Shown here piece by piece: positions 1 to 7,524 of a stretch of DNA of 42,588 bases; position 1 is the stretch's first letter, and every line of letters begins with the position of its first letter. The stretch is taken from assembly GCA_016783145.1 (NCBI GenBank), contig JADHXD010000023.1, positions 1 through 42,588 of the forward strand, in the 5' to 3' direction. The position numbers and the translations under genes are program-made. The stretch is from Anaerolineae bacterium. GTDB lineage: Bacteria > Chloroflexota > Anaerolineae > JAFGEY01. Below the pieces are notes generated by a model, which did no database searches, was not told the DNA's origin, and saw only the letters and a program-made list of their open reading frames with translations.

Positions 1-75
1 CGCCGTCGCCTTGTAGACGTCGAGCGTCAACTGGTGGCTCTTTTCCCACACCTTCAGCGTCCTGAAATCCCTCAC
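1..75 (-). CDS. Four-helix-bundle protein (23S rRNA-IVS / S23 type), 5' end only
   Basis: Only the first 25 codons are present; the rest lies beyond base 1. Reading down from a GTG at 75-73 gives a peptide starting M-R-D-F-R-T-L-K-V-W-E-K, followed by S-H-Q-L and V-Y-K. This is the characteristic N-terminus of the small four-helix-bundle family first described from 23S rRNA intervening sequences and related to the Avd accessory protein of diversity-generating retroelements. Family members are about 115-130 residues and their cellular role is not settled. No strong Shine-Dalgarno sequence is visible; the upstream 185 bp is a heptamer repeat array. The call rests on a short but very typical N-terminus. 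Confidence 0.72.
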   Translation of the reverse strand, partial: MRDFRTLKVWEKSHQLTLDVYKATA

Positions 76-90
76 AAGCCAGCCTCCCCT

Positions 91-258
91 GCTGTTCGCT
101 GTCTGCTGTCCCCTGACCGCTGATAGCTGACTGCTGATAGCTGTCTGCTGTCCGCTGTCCCCTGACCGCTGACGGCTGACTGCTGATAGCTGCCTGCTGC
201 CCACTGCCCGCCGCTCGCTGACCGCTGATAGCTGATAGCTGTCTGCTGTCCGCTGCCC
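91..258. repeat. Degenerate heptamer array, 24 in-phase GCTGNNN units
   Basis: The 168 bp divide exactly into 24 seven-base units, most starting GCTG: GCTGATA, GCTGTCT, GCTGTCC and GCTGACT recur, with a few decayed units (CCTGACC, ACTGCCC, GCCGCTC). The array begins 15 bp upstream of the four-helix-bundle start and ends next to the TPR stop codon. It resembles the short tandemly repeated repetitive sequences of filamentous cyanobacteria and Chloroflexota. It is too irregular to be coding. Confidence 0.85.
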
Positions 259-259
259 G

Positions 260-1684
260 CTACTCCCCCATCGCCCTCCACGCCGCCTCTCCGTTCGGGC
301 CGTACCAGTCCAGGTCAAGGGCCTGCTGGTAGGAGCGGCGAGCCAGGTCTTCCTGCCCCAGTGCGCGATAGACCTCGCCGAGCCGGTAGTGAATGCGCGC
401 ACCCTGGGGCCGGAGGTCTCGAGCGCGCTCCAGCGAGGCCAGGGACCGCTCGGGATCGCCTGCCAGGTGATATGCCCACCCCAACGTCTCCTGCGCTTCG
501 GCGCTCTCTGGCGCCAACCCGACGGCGACCTGAGCCACCGCCACGCCGCGCCGGGAGGGATCGACCATCGCGTCCACGTAAAAGTGGGCCAGGAGCAGGT
601 GGAAACGCGGATCGTCGGGTGCGCGGTCCACCGCTGCGTGCAGCCACTGTTCGGCGGTGGCATAGTCGGGCGGCTCTACACGCAGGTAGGTATCAGCAAC
701 AGCGGCACAGATCGCCGGGTCATCCGGATCGAGCTCGTGCGCCCCCTCCAGGATCTCACGCCCGGTGATCCACCACTTGCGCCGCACATAGTGCATCCCC
801 AGCAAGTAGCGCGGCAGCGTGTACCCAGGCTCCAGGTCGATGGCGCGCTCCAGATGCCAGACAGCGCTCTCGTCCTCCCCGAGGACGCTGAGCACGTGGC
901 CCAGGTAGGCGTGCCCGTCCACATAGGCCGGTTCGAGATCGACCGCGGCCTGGAACTGGCGGCGGGCCAGTGCCAGGTCGCCCCACCACAGCAGCGCCTC
1001 CCCAAGCTTTGCCCGCGCCAGCGCGGGCTCGCTTCCCAGCGCCGTCTCGCGCAAGGCAGCGGCCATCCGGGCAGCGTGACGGGCCAGTGTGGGGTCGGGG
1101 CCACGTTCGACGAGCTCAAAGTGGGCCAGGGCACACTCGTCATCGTCCTGGACACACATCCGCCCCAACTGGGCGTGCACAGACTGCCGCTGTCCGGGAG
1201 AGAGGTCCAGCTCCAACGCCCGGGAGAAGGCCTCTTTGGCCGCAGCCTGGTCCCGGACGGCGAGATATGCCTCCCCCAATGCGATCCACAGATCGCCCCG
1301 TCCTGGACGGCGCGCCAGCAGGTCTCGCAGAGGACCGATGGCTTGGCCCTCGAGGCCTTGCGCGATCACCAACCGCGCCAGACCCTCCCTGGCCTCGTCG
1401 CCGTACCCACCCCGGCGAATGCCAGCCAGGTAGGCCTCCCACGCCTCACCGTACCGCCCCTGGGCAGCATAGATCGCTCCCTGGCGCAGCCACGGCTCCG
1501 GGCAACCAGGACATCTCTCCACAGCGCCGTCATAGGCGTGCAGAGCGGCAGTGTATCGTCTCCCCTCGGCCAGCCGCCCCGCCTCTCGCATGGTTGCGAC
1601 GCCCTCCAGGTCAACGGGAAAGAGGCCCAGGAACAGGCACGCTGCCGCCAGCAGTACGATTGGCATCCATCGTCGGTAGTTCAT
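260..1684 (-). CDS. Membrane-anchored TPR-repeat protein
   Basis: This 474-residue protein starts with a short basic stretch and one hydrophobic segment (about residues 8-25: PIVLLAAACLFLGLF), which is probably a signal anchor. The rest is a run of about ten tetratricopeptide repeats with the usual W-L/G-Y/A-A-P spacing (for example ALGEAYLAVRD, YLGHVLSVLGED, RLGEVYRALGQED). TPR arrays are protein-interaction scaffolds, and no catalytic domain is visible. The ATG at 1684 has no Shine-Dalgarno; a TATAAC lies about 12 nt upstream, so the mRNA may be nearly leaderless. Nothing in the neighbourhood points to a partner. TPR identity is secure; the function is unknown. Confidence 0.88.
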   Translation of the reverse strand: MNYRRWMPIVLLAAACLFLGLFPVDLEGVATMREAGRLAEGRRYTAALHAYDGAVERCPGCPEPWLRQGAIYAAQGRYGEAWEAYLAGIRRGGYGDEAREGLARLVIAQGLEGQAIGPLRDLLARRPGRGDLWIALGEAYLAVRDQAAAKEAFSRALELDLSPGQRQSVHAQLGRMCVQDDDECALAHFELVERGPDPTLARHAARMAAALRETALGSEPALARAKLGEALLWWGDLALARRQFQAAVDLEPAYVDGHAYLGHVLSVLGEDESAVWHLERAIDLEPGYTLPRYLLGMHYVRRKWWITGREILEGAHELDPDDPAICAAVADTYLRVEPPDYATAEQWLHAAVDRAPDDPRFHLLLAHFYVDAMVDPSRRGVAVAQVAVGLAPESAEAQETLGWAYHLAGDPERSLASLERARDLRPQGARIHYRLGEVYRALGQEDLARRSYQQALDLDWYGPNGEAAWRAMGE

Positions 1685-1907
1685 CGTCTTGAGAGGTTAT
1701 ACTCCCGACACAGCCAAGACATTGGGATGTGGCTCAGGTCATACTCAGCCAATTGCGGCGAGCTCTTGCCGCGGATTCAAGGCTTGGCATCCTTTGAGAA
1801 GGGGACAAACGTCCCGGGTAGCGAGGCTCGGGCCAGCGGCAAGCGAAACGTGTTGTCGTGGCTGGCGATGTAGATCAGGGAGACCGATCAAAGAAGGCGA
1901 GTCGGCA
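1685..1907. other. Gap between the TPR and zinc-finger genes
   Basis: No recognisable gene. A minus-strand frame of 56 codons (about 1747-1917) starts at an ATG overlapping the stop of the zinc-finger gene. Its product matches nothing I recognise and has no good composition signal. It sits where a toxin partner could be, but no toxin motif is seen. Confidence 0.4.
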
Positions 1908-2156
1908 TCAAGCATAAACCTCGACGGGGACCTCGATCGCGGACTGCGGCTTGGCGTGTTGCTCGTAGATCTCTTGGAAACGATGCTCGATCTGCAGCAG
2001 AACAGGTCCCGCATAGTATCGCTCTCCACAGTGGAGGCAAACCTCGCAGGGCACGTCACGCACTACCCAATAGCTCCCCCGACGCCTGTAGATGTACTCC
2101 ACAAGGCGACCTTCAAAATCGGTGCTTCCACAAACGTGGCAAAGTGTTTCGCTCAT
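1908..2156 (-). CDS. YgiT-type zinc-finger protein (MqsA N-domain-like)
   Basis: This 82-residue protein has a CxxC at residues 6-9 and a CxxCxxC at 37-43 (C37, C40, C43), followed by the G-E-R-Y-Y and VLLQIE-type sequence of YgiT/MqsA N-terminal zinc-binding domains. In MqsA this domain binds zinc and the MqsR toxin; stand-alone YgiT-type proteins usually follow a DUF4258 or other small toxin gene. Here no DNA-binding HTH domain follows and no toxin gene is seen on either side, so it is solitary or its partner has been lost. A promoter at 2389-2417 could drive it through a leader of about 230 nt containing the second heptamer array. Confidence 0.82.
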   Translation of the reverse strand: MSETLCHVCGSTDFEGRLVEYIYRRRGSYWVVRDVPCEVCLHCGERYYAGPVLLQIEHRFQEIYEQHAKPQSAIEVPVEVYA

Positions 2157-2332
2157 CGCGACCTCCCTCGCGTCCAGAGGTCTTCAAACTTGGAGTTTGG
2201 GAATGTTCCTCTCTGCACAAAGTACCACATCAGGGGTAGATTGTCAAACCCGACAGATGATAGGTAGCCACGTTCGCCTGGCAGACCCCTCTGCGCGACC
2301 CCGCCAAGGGCGGGATGCTACGCGACGTTGCT

Positions 2333-2381
2333 GCTGAACGCTGTACGCTGATTGCTGTACGCTGATTGCTGTACGCTGATT
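2333..2381. repeat. Heptamer array, 7 units (GCTGTAC/GCTGATT)
   Basis: Seven perfect-length heptamers: GCTGAAC, then three copies of the 14-mer GCTGTACGCTGATT. The units share the GCTGNNN core and 7-bp phase of the array at 91-258, so the two loci belong to the same repeat family. Confidence 0.88.
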
Positions 2382-2388
2382 GCCGTCG

Positions 2389-2417
2389 ATTATAGCACAG
2401 GGAAAAGATCGACCCAA
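2389..2417 (-). promoter_or_regulatory. Sigma-70-like promoter, minus strand, toward the YgiT-type gene
   Basis: Read on the minus strand: TTGGGT (2417-2412), 17-nt spacer, TATAAT (2394-2389), with an extended TGC before the -10. The transcript would cross the heptamer array before reaching the zinc-finger start at 2156. Confidence 0.55.
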
Positions 2418-2490
2418 ATGGGGAATCGAGCACATGGGTCCGGCCTGCGCCTGTACCTGCACAACTGCCATCCCGTGTTCTACCCGTGAC

Positions 2491-2519
2491 TTGACAGCCA
2501 TCCCAACTCGGGCGATAAT
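2491..2519 (+). promoter_or_regulatory. Sigma-70 promoter for the thioredoxin-like/NIF3 pair
   Basis: TTGACA at 2491-2496, 17-nt spacer, GATAAT at 2514-2519. It lies about 50 nt upstream of the Shine-Dalgarno AAGGAG that precedes the ATG at 2574. Confidence 0.7.
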
Positions 2520-2573
2520 GCGCGGCAGGGTTCACAAAGATCCATCTATCCCACGTAAGAAAGGAGACCTCTT

Positions 2574-3143
2574 ATGCCCAGGCCACCTGTACTGCCAGTC
2601 CTGGACTGGAAAGCCATCTTTGAGTCCGGAAAGCCTTTTGAGGAGTGGCTGGAAGCCGGGGAACACGACAAGAACCGGGAAGCCATGGAGCAAGGGCTCG
2701 CGGGCCAGGAACTCGAGCCGCACATCGAAGCGCTGCTGGGTGCATTGCCCCGTCCCGTCCACGTCGTGGCCATCGCCGAGGGCTGGTGCGGTGACGTCGT
2801 GCGCCACGCGCCCGTCCTGCAGCGGCTTGCCCAGGCCGCGCCAAATCTGGAGGTCCGCTACATCACGCGGGAACAGCACAAGGACGTGTTTGTGCGCTTC
2901 CTGACGAACGGCGGCGAAGCGATCCCCAAGTTTGTCTTCTTATCCAGCCAATGGGTGGAGTGCGGGAACTGGGGCCCCATGCCCGCGGCGGACCGGGTCC
3001 TCATCGCGCGCGGAAAGGCCTGCGGGGACGTGGGCGCTGCGAGGAAAAAGACCGGGCTGTCCTATCAGATGGACCCGGGCCGGCGCATCGTCGTCGAGGA
3101 ATTGGTGGCACTCATCCACATCGCCGTGAGCGCATCGCCATAG
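2574..3143 (+). CDS. Thioredoxin-family protein with a single active-site cysteine
   Basis: This 189-residue protein matches the bacterial thioredoxin-like family whose active site normally reads W-C-G-D-C. Here the site is W71-C72-G73-D74-V75, so the second (resolving) cysteine is replaced by valine. The cis-proline loop is kept (A-I-P-K-F, P118), and two extra cysteines occur downstream (C130 and one near 148). A long N-terminal helical region of about 50 residues precedes the thioredoxin fold, as usual in this family. The start is supported by AAGGAG 8 nt upstream. The stop codon directly abuts the ATG of the NIF3-like gene, so the two are translationally coupled. It may work as a monothiol or non-redox protein; this is inference from the missing cysteine. 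Confidence 0.83.
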   Translation: MPRPPVLPVLDWKAIFESGKPFEEWLEAGEHDKNREAMEQGLAGQELEPHIEALLGALPRPVHVVAIAEGWCGDVVRHAPVLQRLAQAAPNLEVRYITREQHKDVFVRFLTNGGEAIPKFVFLSSQWVECGNWGPMPAADRVLIARGKACGDVGAARKKTGLSYQMDPGRRIVVEELVALIHIAVSASP

Positions 3144-3935
3144 ATGAACACCAACGACATCCGCGAGCACCTGCTCTCCCGAGCGCCGTGGGTGGACGGG
3201 GCGCGCACGGTGGACACGGTCAAGGCCGGCGATCCGACTCGGGAGGTGGGCACCGCCGCCGTGGGCTGGGTGTCAAGCATCGAGAACCTGCGCCGCGCAC
3301 ACGAACTGGGATGTGACCTGTTCATCACCCACGAGCCTACCTTTTGGGAGCACCGCGCGCCGGAGCAGCACTACCGGACCGTCGAGCCGGGGATCGCCAA
3401 GCAGCGCTTCCTGGACGAGACGAGGATGGTCGTTCTCCGCGTCCACGACATCTGGGACAACTGGCCCGGGATCGGCATTCGCGACTCGTGGGCCGCAGGA
3501 CTGGGACTCACCCAGTTCGTCGCCGAGGACGAGACACGCTGGCACGCCGTGTACGCGATCGAGGAGATCACCCTGCGGGAGTTTGCACGCACCGTCGCAG
3601 GCAAGGTGGCCCCGCTGGGCCAGGACAGCGTGCAGGTGATCGGCGATCCCGAAATGAAGGTCAGCAGGCCCGCGCTGGGCGTGGGGTGCGGCGGCCCCGA
3701 CACAGACATGATCGCGCGGGGAGCGGACGTGCTCATCGTCTGCTTTGACGGGGCCTCCTACTGGCAGGCGCGGCAGCGTTTCGCCGAGCTGGGCGTCGGT
3801 GTGATCACGGTGGAGCACGGGACCAGCGAGATGTGGGGACTGGAGAACCTGGCCCGCTACCTGCGCGAGACCTACCCCTCGCTCACCGTCCACTACCTGG
3901 ACCTGCACGCGCGCCCTTGGACGGCCATAGCGTGA
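3144..3935 (+). CDS. NIF3-like dinuclear metal-centre protein
   Basis: This 263-residue protein has the NIF3/YqfO family signatures. Near residue 57 is I-T-H-E-P-T-F-W, where the family usually has THHPLFW. Near residue 227 is the C-terminal metal-ligand block, E-H-G-T-S-E, usually GHxxSE. Proteins of this fold form hexameric toroids with two metals per subunit; some members act on GTP-derived substrates, but the general role is unclear. One ligand position reads Glu instead of the second His, as in some family members. The ATG starts at the base after the upstream TAG, with no separate ribosome site, so it depends on the thioredoxin-like gene. Family membership is clear; the substrate is unknown. 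Confidence 0.82.
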   Translation: MNTNDIREHLLSRAPWVDGARTVDTVKAGDPTREVGTAAVGWVSSIENLRRAHELGCDLFITHEPTFWEHRAPEQHYRTVEPGIAKQRFLDETRMVVLRVHDIWDNWPGIGIRDSWAAGLGLTQFVAEDETRWHAVYAIEEITLREFARTVAGKVAPLGQDSVQVIGDPEMKVSRPALGVGCGGPDTDMIARGADVLIVCFDGASYWQARQRFAELGVGVITVEHGTSEMWGLENLARYLRETYPSLTVHYLDLHARPWTAIA

Positions 3936-3950
3936 CAAAGGCTCCTGCCT

Positions 3951-4111
3951 GGTGATTACCCGTATTTCACCACGGAGCCACCGAGAGCACTGAGAAGAGA
4001 GCATAGAGCGGCAAACCTTCGTGTTCCTCGCGCAGCAGGGCGAAGGACAGCGCCTCTGTGGTGAGAGGGTCACCACTCAATGTGGGCACCAAGCACTTGT
4101 GAGTAATCACC
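3951..4111. repeat. MITE-like element of the 'CACCACGGAG' type with nested inverted repeats
   Basis: A 161-bp non-coding block is bounded by the exact 9-bp inverted repeat GGTGATTAC (3951-3959) / GTAATCACC (4103-4111). Inside lies a second pair, TCACCACGGAG near 3967 and CTCTGTGGTGA near 4054, together with the GAG/CAC-rich phrase typical of a dispersed repeat found in many environmental bacteria. No reading frame here looks real. Confidence 0.6.
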
Positions 4112-4214
4112 CACTCCCGCCGCTTGACGCAGGTGGGCGACCCAGAAGCGGAACCCGAACGTCGTATCGCCACGATGTGAGGTGGACAGCAGACCACGAA
4201 AGAGAGGAAGGACC

Positions 4215-5681
4215 ATGAGGGTCTTGATCGGCGCCATCGGACACGAGTCCAACACTTTTACGCCCTTTCTGACCAGATTGGAGGATTTCTACGTCCGCTA
4301 CGGCCCAGAGATCCTCGACAGTCCGATCCGCCGCGGGGCCCTCGGCGGGATCGTGGCCACACTCCAGGCGCACGACGTCGAGCTGGTGCCCACGGTAGCG
4401 GCGGGCGCGATGCCCGGCGGAGTGGTCGAACGGCGCGCCTACGAGATCTTCAAACAGGCCGTACTCGACCAGGCCCACGACGTGGACGGCGCCTGCCTGT
4501 TCCTGCACGGGGCGATGCGCGCGGAGGGACTGGATTACGCCGAGAACGACCTGCTCTGCGACCTGCGGGCCGCTCTCGGCCCCGACGTGCCGATCACCAT
4601 CGGCCTGGATATGCACGCCAACATCGTCCGCGAGATGGCGGAAACCGTGGACGCGATGGTGGCCTACCACACCGCCCCGCACACAGACGCCCATGAAACG
4701 GGAGAGCAGGCCGCCAGGATGCTGATGCAGATCCTTCAAGATGGCGTCCGGACAAAGATCGGCTTTGCCAAGATCCCCTTTCTCCTGCCCGGAGAGATGG
4801 CACAGACGGCGCTCGACCCGATGGCCTCGATGATGCGCATGGTGGCGGACATCGAGGCACATCCCAAGGTGCTTTCCGCGTCGCTGGCGAACGGGCACTG
4901 CTGGGCCGACGTGCCGGACATTGGCGTCATCGCCGTCGTGGTCACCGATGGCGACGCCGAACTGGCGCAGGCCGAGGCGAACCGCCTGGCCTACACATTC
5001 TGGGAGCGGCGGGCCGAGTTTGGCGTCAGCGCGGAAGCGTATCCGGTCAAAGATGCGGTCGCTGCCGCGATGGCAGCGGACGAGACGACCGTATTCCTCT
5101 CTGACTCGGGGGACAACCCCGGAGCGGGCGGGACCACAGACGTGCCCGTGCTCCTCAAAGCGCTGTTGGACCGCAAGGCGACGGGTGTCGTGATGGCTTC
5201 GATCTGGGACGTGGAGGCCGTGGAGGCGTGCATGGCAGCCGGCGTGGGCCAGCAGGTCACCCTCTCGATCGGCGGCAAGCTGGACGTGCGCCACGGGACG
5301 CCGCTGGAGGTCAGCGGACAGGTGCGGCTGCTGACCGATGGACAACCGTACCATGGAGGCATCCGCAGGTCGTGGATGAGGGGGGGACACGGCCCCATCG
5401 CCGTGCTGAACGCCGAGGGCGTCGACATCATCCTCTCTTCCACGCGGCTCAGTTTCGGGGACCCGGCCCAGCTTCGCAGCCTGGGCCTCGAGCCCTTGGA
5501 CTATCGCATCGTCGTCCTCAAGCGCGGGTACCTGACCGCCCCCTTTCAGGCGATCAGCCAGCGCTCCATCCTGGCCTTCAGCCCTGGGGCAACTAACTGC
5601 GACCTCACGCAGATGACGTTCGAACGCGTCCAGCGCCCGATGTACCCGCTGGATCCCGATGCAACCTGGCAGCCCGACTGA
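4215..5681 (+). CDS. M81-family metallopeptidase (MlrC/microcystinase C-like)
   Basis: This 488-residue protein is a member of the MlrC family, a zinc-dependent group named after the enzyme that cleaves linearised microcystin fragments; most members have unknown natural substrates. The metal-site motifs are present: G-H-E-S-N-T-F near the N-terminus, D-M-H-A-N-I in the middle and Y-H-T-A-P-H-T-D soon after. The N-terminal catalytic part (DUF1485) is followed by the C-terminal MlrC domain with D-S-G-D-N-P-G-A-G-G and the late P-F-Q-A-I region. I chose the ATG at 4215 over one 11 codons upstream because GAGAGGAAGG lies just before it and the conserved sequence begins at once (M-R-V-L-I-G). It is followed 24 bp later by the ZIP transporter, possibly supplying metal. 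The real substrate is unknown. Confidence 0.86.
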   Translation: MRVLIGAIGHESNTFTPFLTRLEDFYVRYGPEILDSPIRRGALGGIVATLQAHDVELVPTVAAGAMPGGVVERRAYEIFKQAVLDQAHDVDGACLFLHGAMRAEGLDYAENDLLCDLRAALGPDVPITIGLDMHANIVREMAETVDAMVAYHTAPHTDAHETGEQAARMLMQILQDGVRTKIGFAKIPFLLPGEMAQTALDPMASMMRMVADIEAHPKVLSASLANGHCWADVPDIGVIAVVVTDGDAELAQAEANRLAYTFWERRAEFGVSAEAYPVKDAVAAAMAADETTVFLSDSGDNPGAGGTTDVPVLLKALLDRKATGVVMASIWDVEAVEACMAAGVGQQVTLSIGGKLDVRHGTPLEVSGQVRLLTDGQPYHGGIRRSWMRGGHGPIAVLNAEGVDIILSSTRLSFGDPAQLRSLGLEPLDYRIVVLKRGYLTAPFQAISQRSILAFSPGATNCDLTQMTFERVQRPMYPLDPDATWQPD

Positions 5682-5705
5682 TCCGACCCCCGGAGGAGAC
5701 CCGTT

Positions 5706-6446
5706 GTGGCCATTCTGAACGCGTTCCTGCTGAGCCTGGTCTCCGGGCTAGCCACGGGCCTTGGTGGCCTGATGGTCGCGCTTTTTGGCAAGCTGAGCAT
5801 GCGCACCTATGACACCCTGATCGGCTTTGCGGCCGGGGTAATGACCGCCATCGCTACACTGGGCCTGATCCAAGAGGCGCTTACCCAAGGGGGCACCATG
5901 GTCTCCCTGCTGGGCATCGTCGTCGGCGCTGTGGCTCTATACGCGCTCGACCGCTACCTGCCCCACGAACATGAGCACCTGCCCTTTGCCTGCACGGACA
6001 CCATCGCTTACCGCCGCGGGTGGATGCTCTTTACGGCGATGACGCTGCACAACGTGCCCGAGGGACTGGCGGTGGGCACCAGCTTTGCGGCGCAGCCCCG
6101 GCTGGGCATTCTGCTGGCCGTCGCCATCGCCGTGCACAACATTCCCGAGGGCGTGGCCGTGGCCGGGCCATTCCGGGCCTGCGGCATGCCGCGGAGACAG
6201 TACCTGGCCTGGACCATTGGCTCGGGCCTTTCCGAACCCGTGGCAGCCCTGCTGGGCGCTGTCTTTGTCACCCTGTTCAAGCCCCTTCTGCCCTTCAGCC
6301 TGGCCTTTGCGGGTGGGGCTATGCTCTACGTCGTCTCCGACGAGTTGATCCCGGAGAGCCACAGCCACGGCTACGAGCACCAAGCGACCTTTGGCTTTGT
6401 GCTGGGCTTTTTGCTCCTGCTGACGCTGTCGCAGGTGCTGGTGTGA
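5706..6446 (+). CDS. ZIP-family divalent metal transporter (ZupT-like)
   Basis: This 246-residue integral membrane protein has eight predicted transmembrane segments. The two metal-pathway motifs of ZIP transporters are complete: H115-N-x-P-E119 in helix 4 (HNVPEG) and H144-N-x-P-E148 in helix 5 (HNIPEG). A histidine-rich cytoplasmic loop (P-H-E-H-E-H, residues 86-91) is a typical metal-sensing or storage site. A further acidic/His stretch (D-E-L-I-P-E-S-H-S-H) lies at 212-221. ZIP proteins import Zn2+, Fe2+ or Mn2+; selectivity cannot be read here. The start is GTG with GGAGGAG 6 nt upstream. It lies 24 bp after the M81 peptidase gene on the same strand, probably in one transcript, and converges with the zinc-ribbon genes. 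Confidence 0.9.
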   Translation: MAILNAFLLSLVSGLATGLGGLMVALFGKLSMRTYDTLIGFAAGVMTAIATLGLIQEALTQGGTMVSLLGIVVGAVALYALDRYLPHEHEHLPFACTDTIAYRRGWMLFTAMTLHNVPEGLAVGTSFAAQPRLGILLAVAIAVHNIPEGVAVAGPFRACGMPRRQYLAWTIGSGLSEPVAALLGAVFVTLFKPLLPFSLAFAGGAMLYVVSDELIPESHSHGYEHQATFGFVLGFLLLLTLSQVLV

Positions 6447-6465
6447 AGCCGCCTCGGAGGAAAGA

Positions 6466-7512
6466 CTACTGATCCCTCGCCGCGCGGTTCTGGATCCACA
6501 CCCACGTGGCGGGAACAGGGGCAGCGATCCCCACGAGCGCGCCGAGCAGGATCAGGGCGATCCCGATGCCGAGCGCCGTCAACAGGAGCCCAAAGAGGAA
6601 GCAGAGCAGGGCCAGGGCGCCGATGACCAGAGAGGCGATCGCTGCCTTGCGCTGTGACATGAGCTTGATGCCGCAGACCTGCCCGCTCTGTCCGTTGACC
6701 CACACCGGGTGCAGCGCATCTCCCTCCCGATAGTAGGTCACGTAGGCCGGGACCAGCATCTGCGTCCAACGGACGTTGTCGTACCGGGCGTGCATTCCCC
6801 AGTTGCGCACGTGGTCCGCCTGGCAGGCGAGCTTGCATTCCGCCGACGCCATGCGGTCCAGGGCGACCTCGGCCTCACCCCAGGCAGCCTCCGGCTCGAG
6901 ATCGGGGATGCGGACGACGCTTCCGGCGACGGCGACCGCCGAGTAGGATTTGCGCGTGCGAAAGTCATATCCTCCCAGGCGCGACATCCACCGTTCGTGC
7001 TCCTCCAGTGCGGGGACGGCAACGTTGTCATAGTGCCGCCGCAGCCGGCCCACGCGGGGCTCCCAACGGGTTTGCGTTTCGGTGACCTGCTGCGAGGCCC
7101 ACTGCCCATCGCGGTATCGCTCCTGGAACGAGGCGACCTGGTATTCATAGCCCGCCTCCACGCGCCAGGTAGCGTCCACGTCCGTGTCCACCAGCCAGAG
7201 AGGCAGGCACCAGCGCCGGAGCCGCGAACGCAGCAGGTCTGCGCGGAGCTCGGAGGGCCGGAACCACATTCCCTTGAACCACTTGCTCAGCTCGTTCGTG
7301 GCTTGCCCCTCGTCCACCGCAAAAGGGATCACCAACTCGGGCGGCTCCCGGCGCATCCGCTCTGGCTGCGGCAGCGCCTCTGCTTGCAGGCAGGACGGAC
7401 ATACAGCCAGCGTGGCATGGTTCGGCACCAGGTGTGCGCTGTGGCAGTTTGAGCAGTAGAACACCTCGAGGGATGTGCCCCAGGCCTCGTTTACGGAGGG
7501 CTCTTGAACCAT
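6466..7512 (-). CDS. Zinc-ribbon membrane protein, paralogue B (one ribbon)
   Basis: This 348-residue protein has an N-terminal zinc ribbon (C20-x2-C23 and C38-x2-C41), a central region of unknown fold and two hydrophobic segments near 285-330. The centre matches its upstream neighbour: V/I-P-F-x-V-D followed by a W-rich block, and L-P-A-Y-x-x-x-Y leading to V-N-G-Q-x-G. Relatives are annotated as TFIIB-type zinc-ribbon proteins or, wrongly, as PriA helicase fragments; B. subtilis YdjG, in the PspA-like ydjFGHI operon, appears to be of this type. No helicase motif is present. The start has GGAGGTGAG upstream. It lies 12 bp after the paralogue, so the two are co-transcribed. A membrane-stress role is only suggested by the relatives. 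Confidence 0.68.
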   Translation of the reverse strand: MVQEPSVNEAWGTSLEVFYCSNCHSAHLVPNHATLAVCPSCLQAEALPQPERMRREPPELVIPFAVDEGQATNELSKWFKGMWFRPSELRADLLRSRLRRWCLPLWLVDTDVDATWRVEAGYEYQVASFQERYRDGQWASQQVTETQTRWEPRVGRLRRHYDNVAVPALEEHERWMSRLGGYDFRTRKSYSAVAVAGSVVRIPDLEPEAAWGEAEVALDRMASAECKLACQADHVRNWGMHARYDNVRWTQMLVPAYVTYYREGDALHPVWVNGQSGQVCGIKLMSQRKAAIASLVIGALALLCFLFGLLLTALGIGIALILLGALVGIAAPVPATWVWIQNRAARDQ

Positions 7513-7524
7513 GATCTCACCTCC

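Noticed and set aside
72-281. A 69-codon minus-strand frame rich in S, Q and A
   Set aside because: It is produced by the heptamer array; every third unit returns to the same frame, which keeps it open by chance. No gene-like start or composition.
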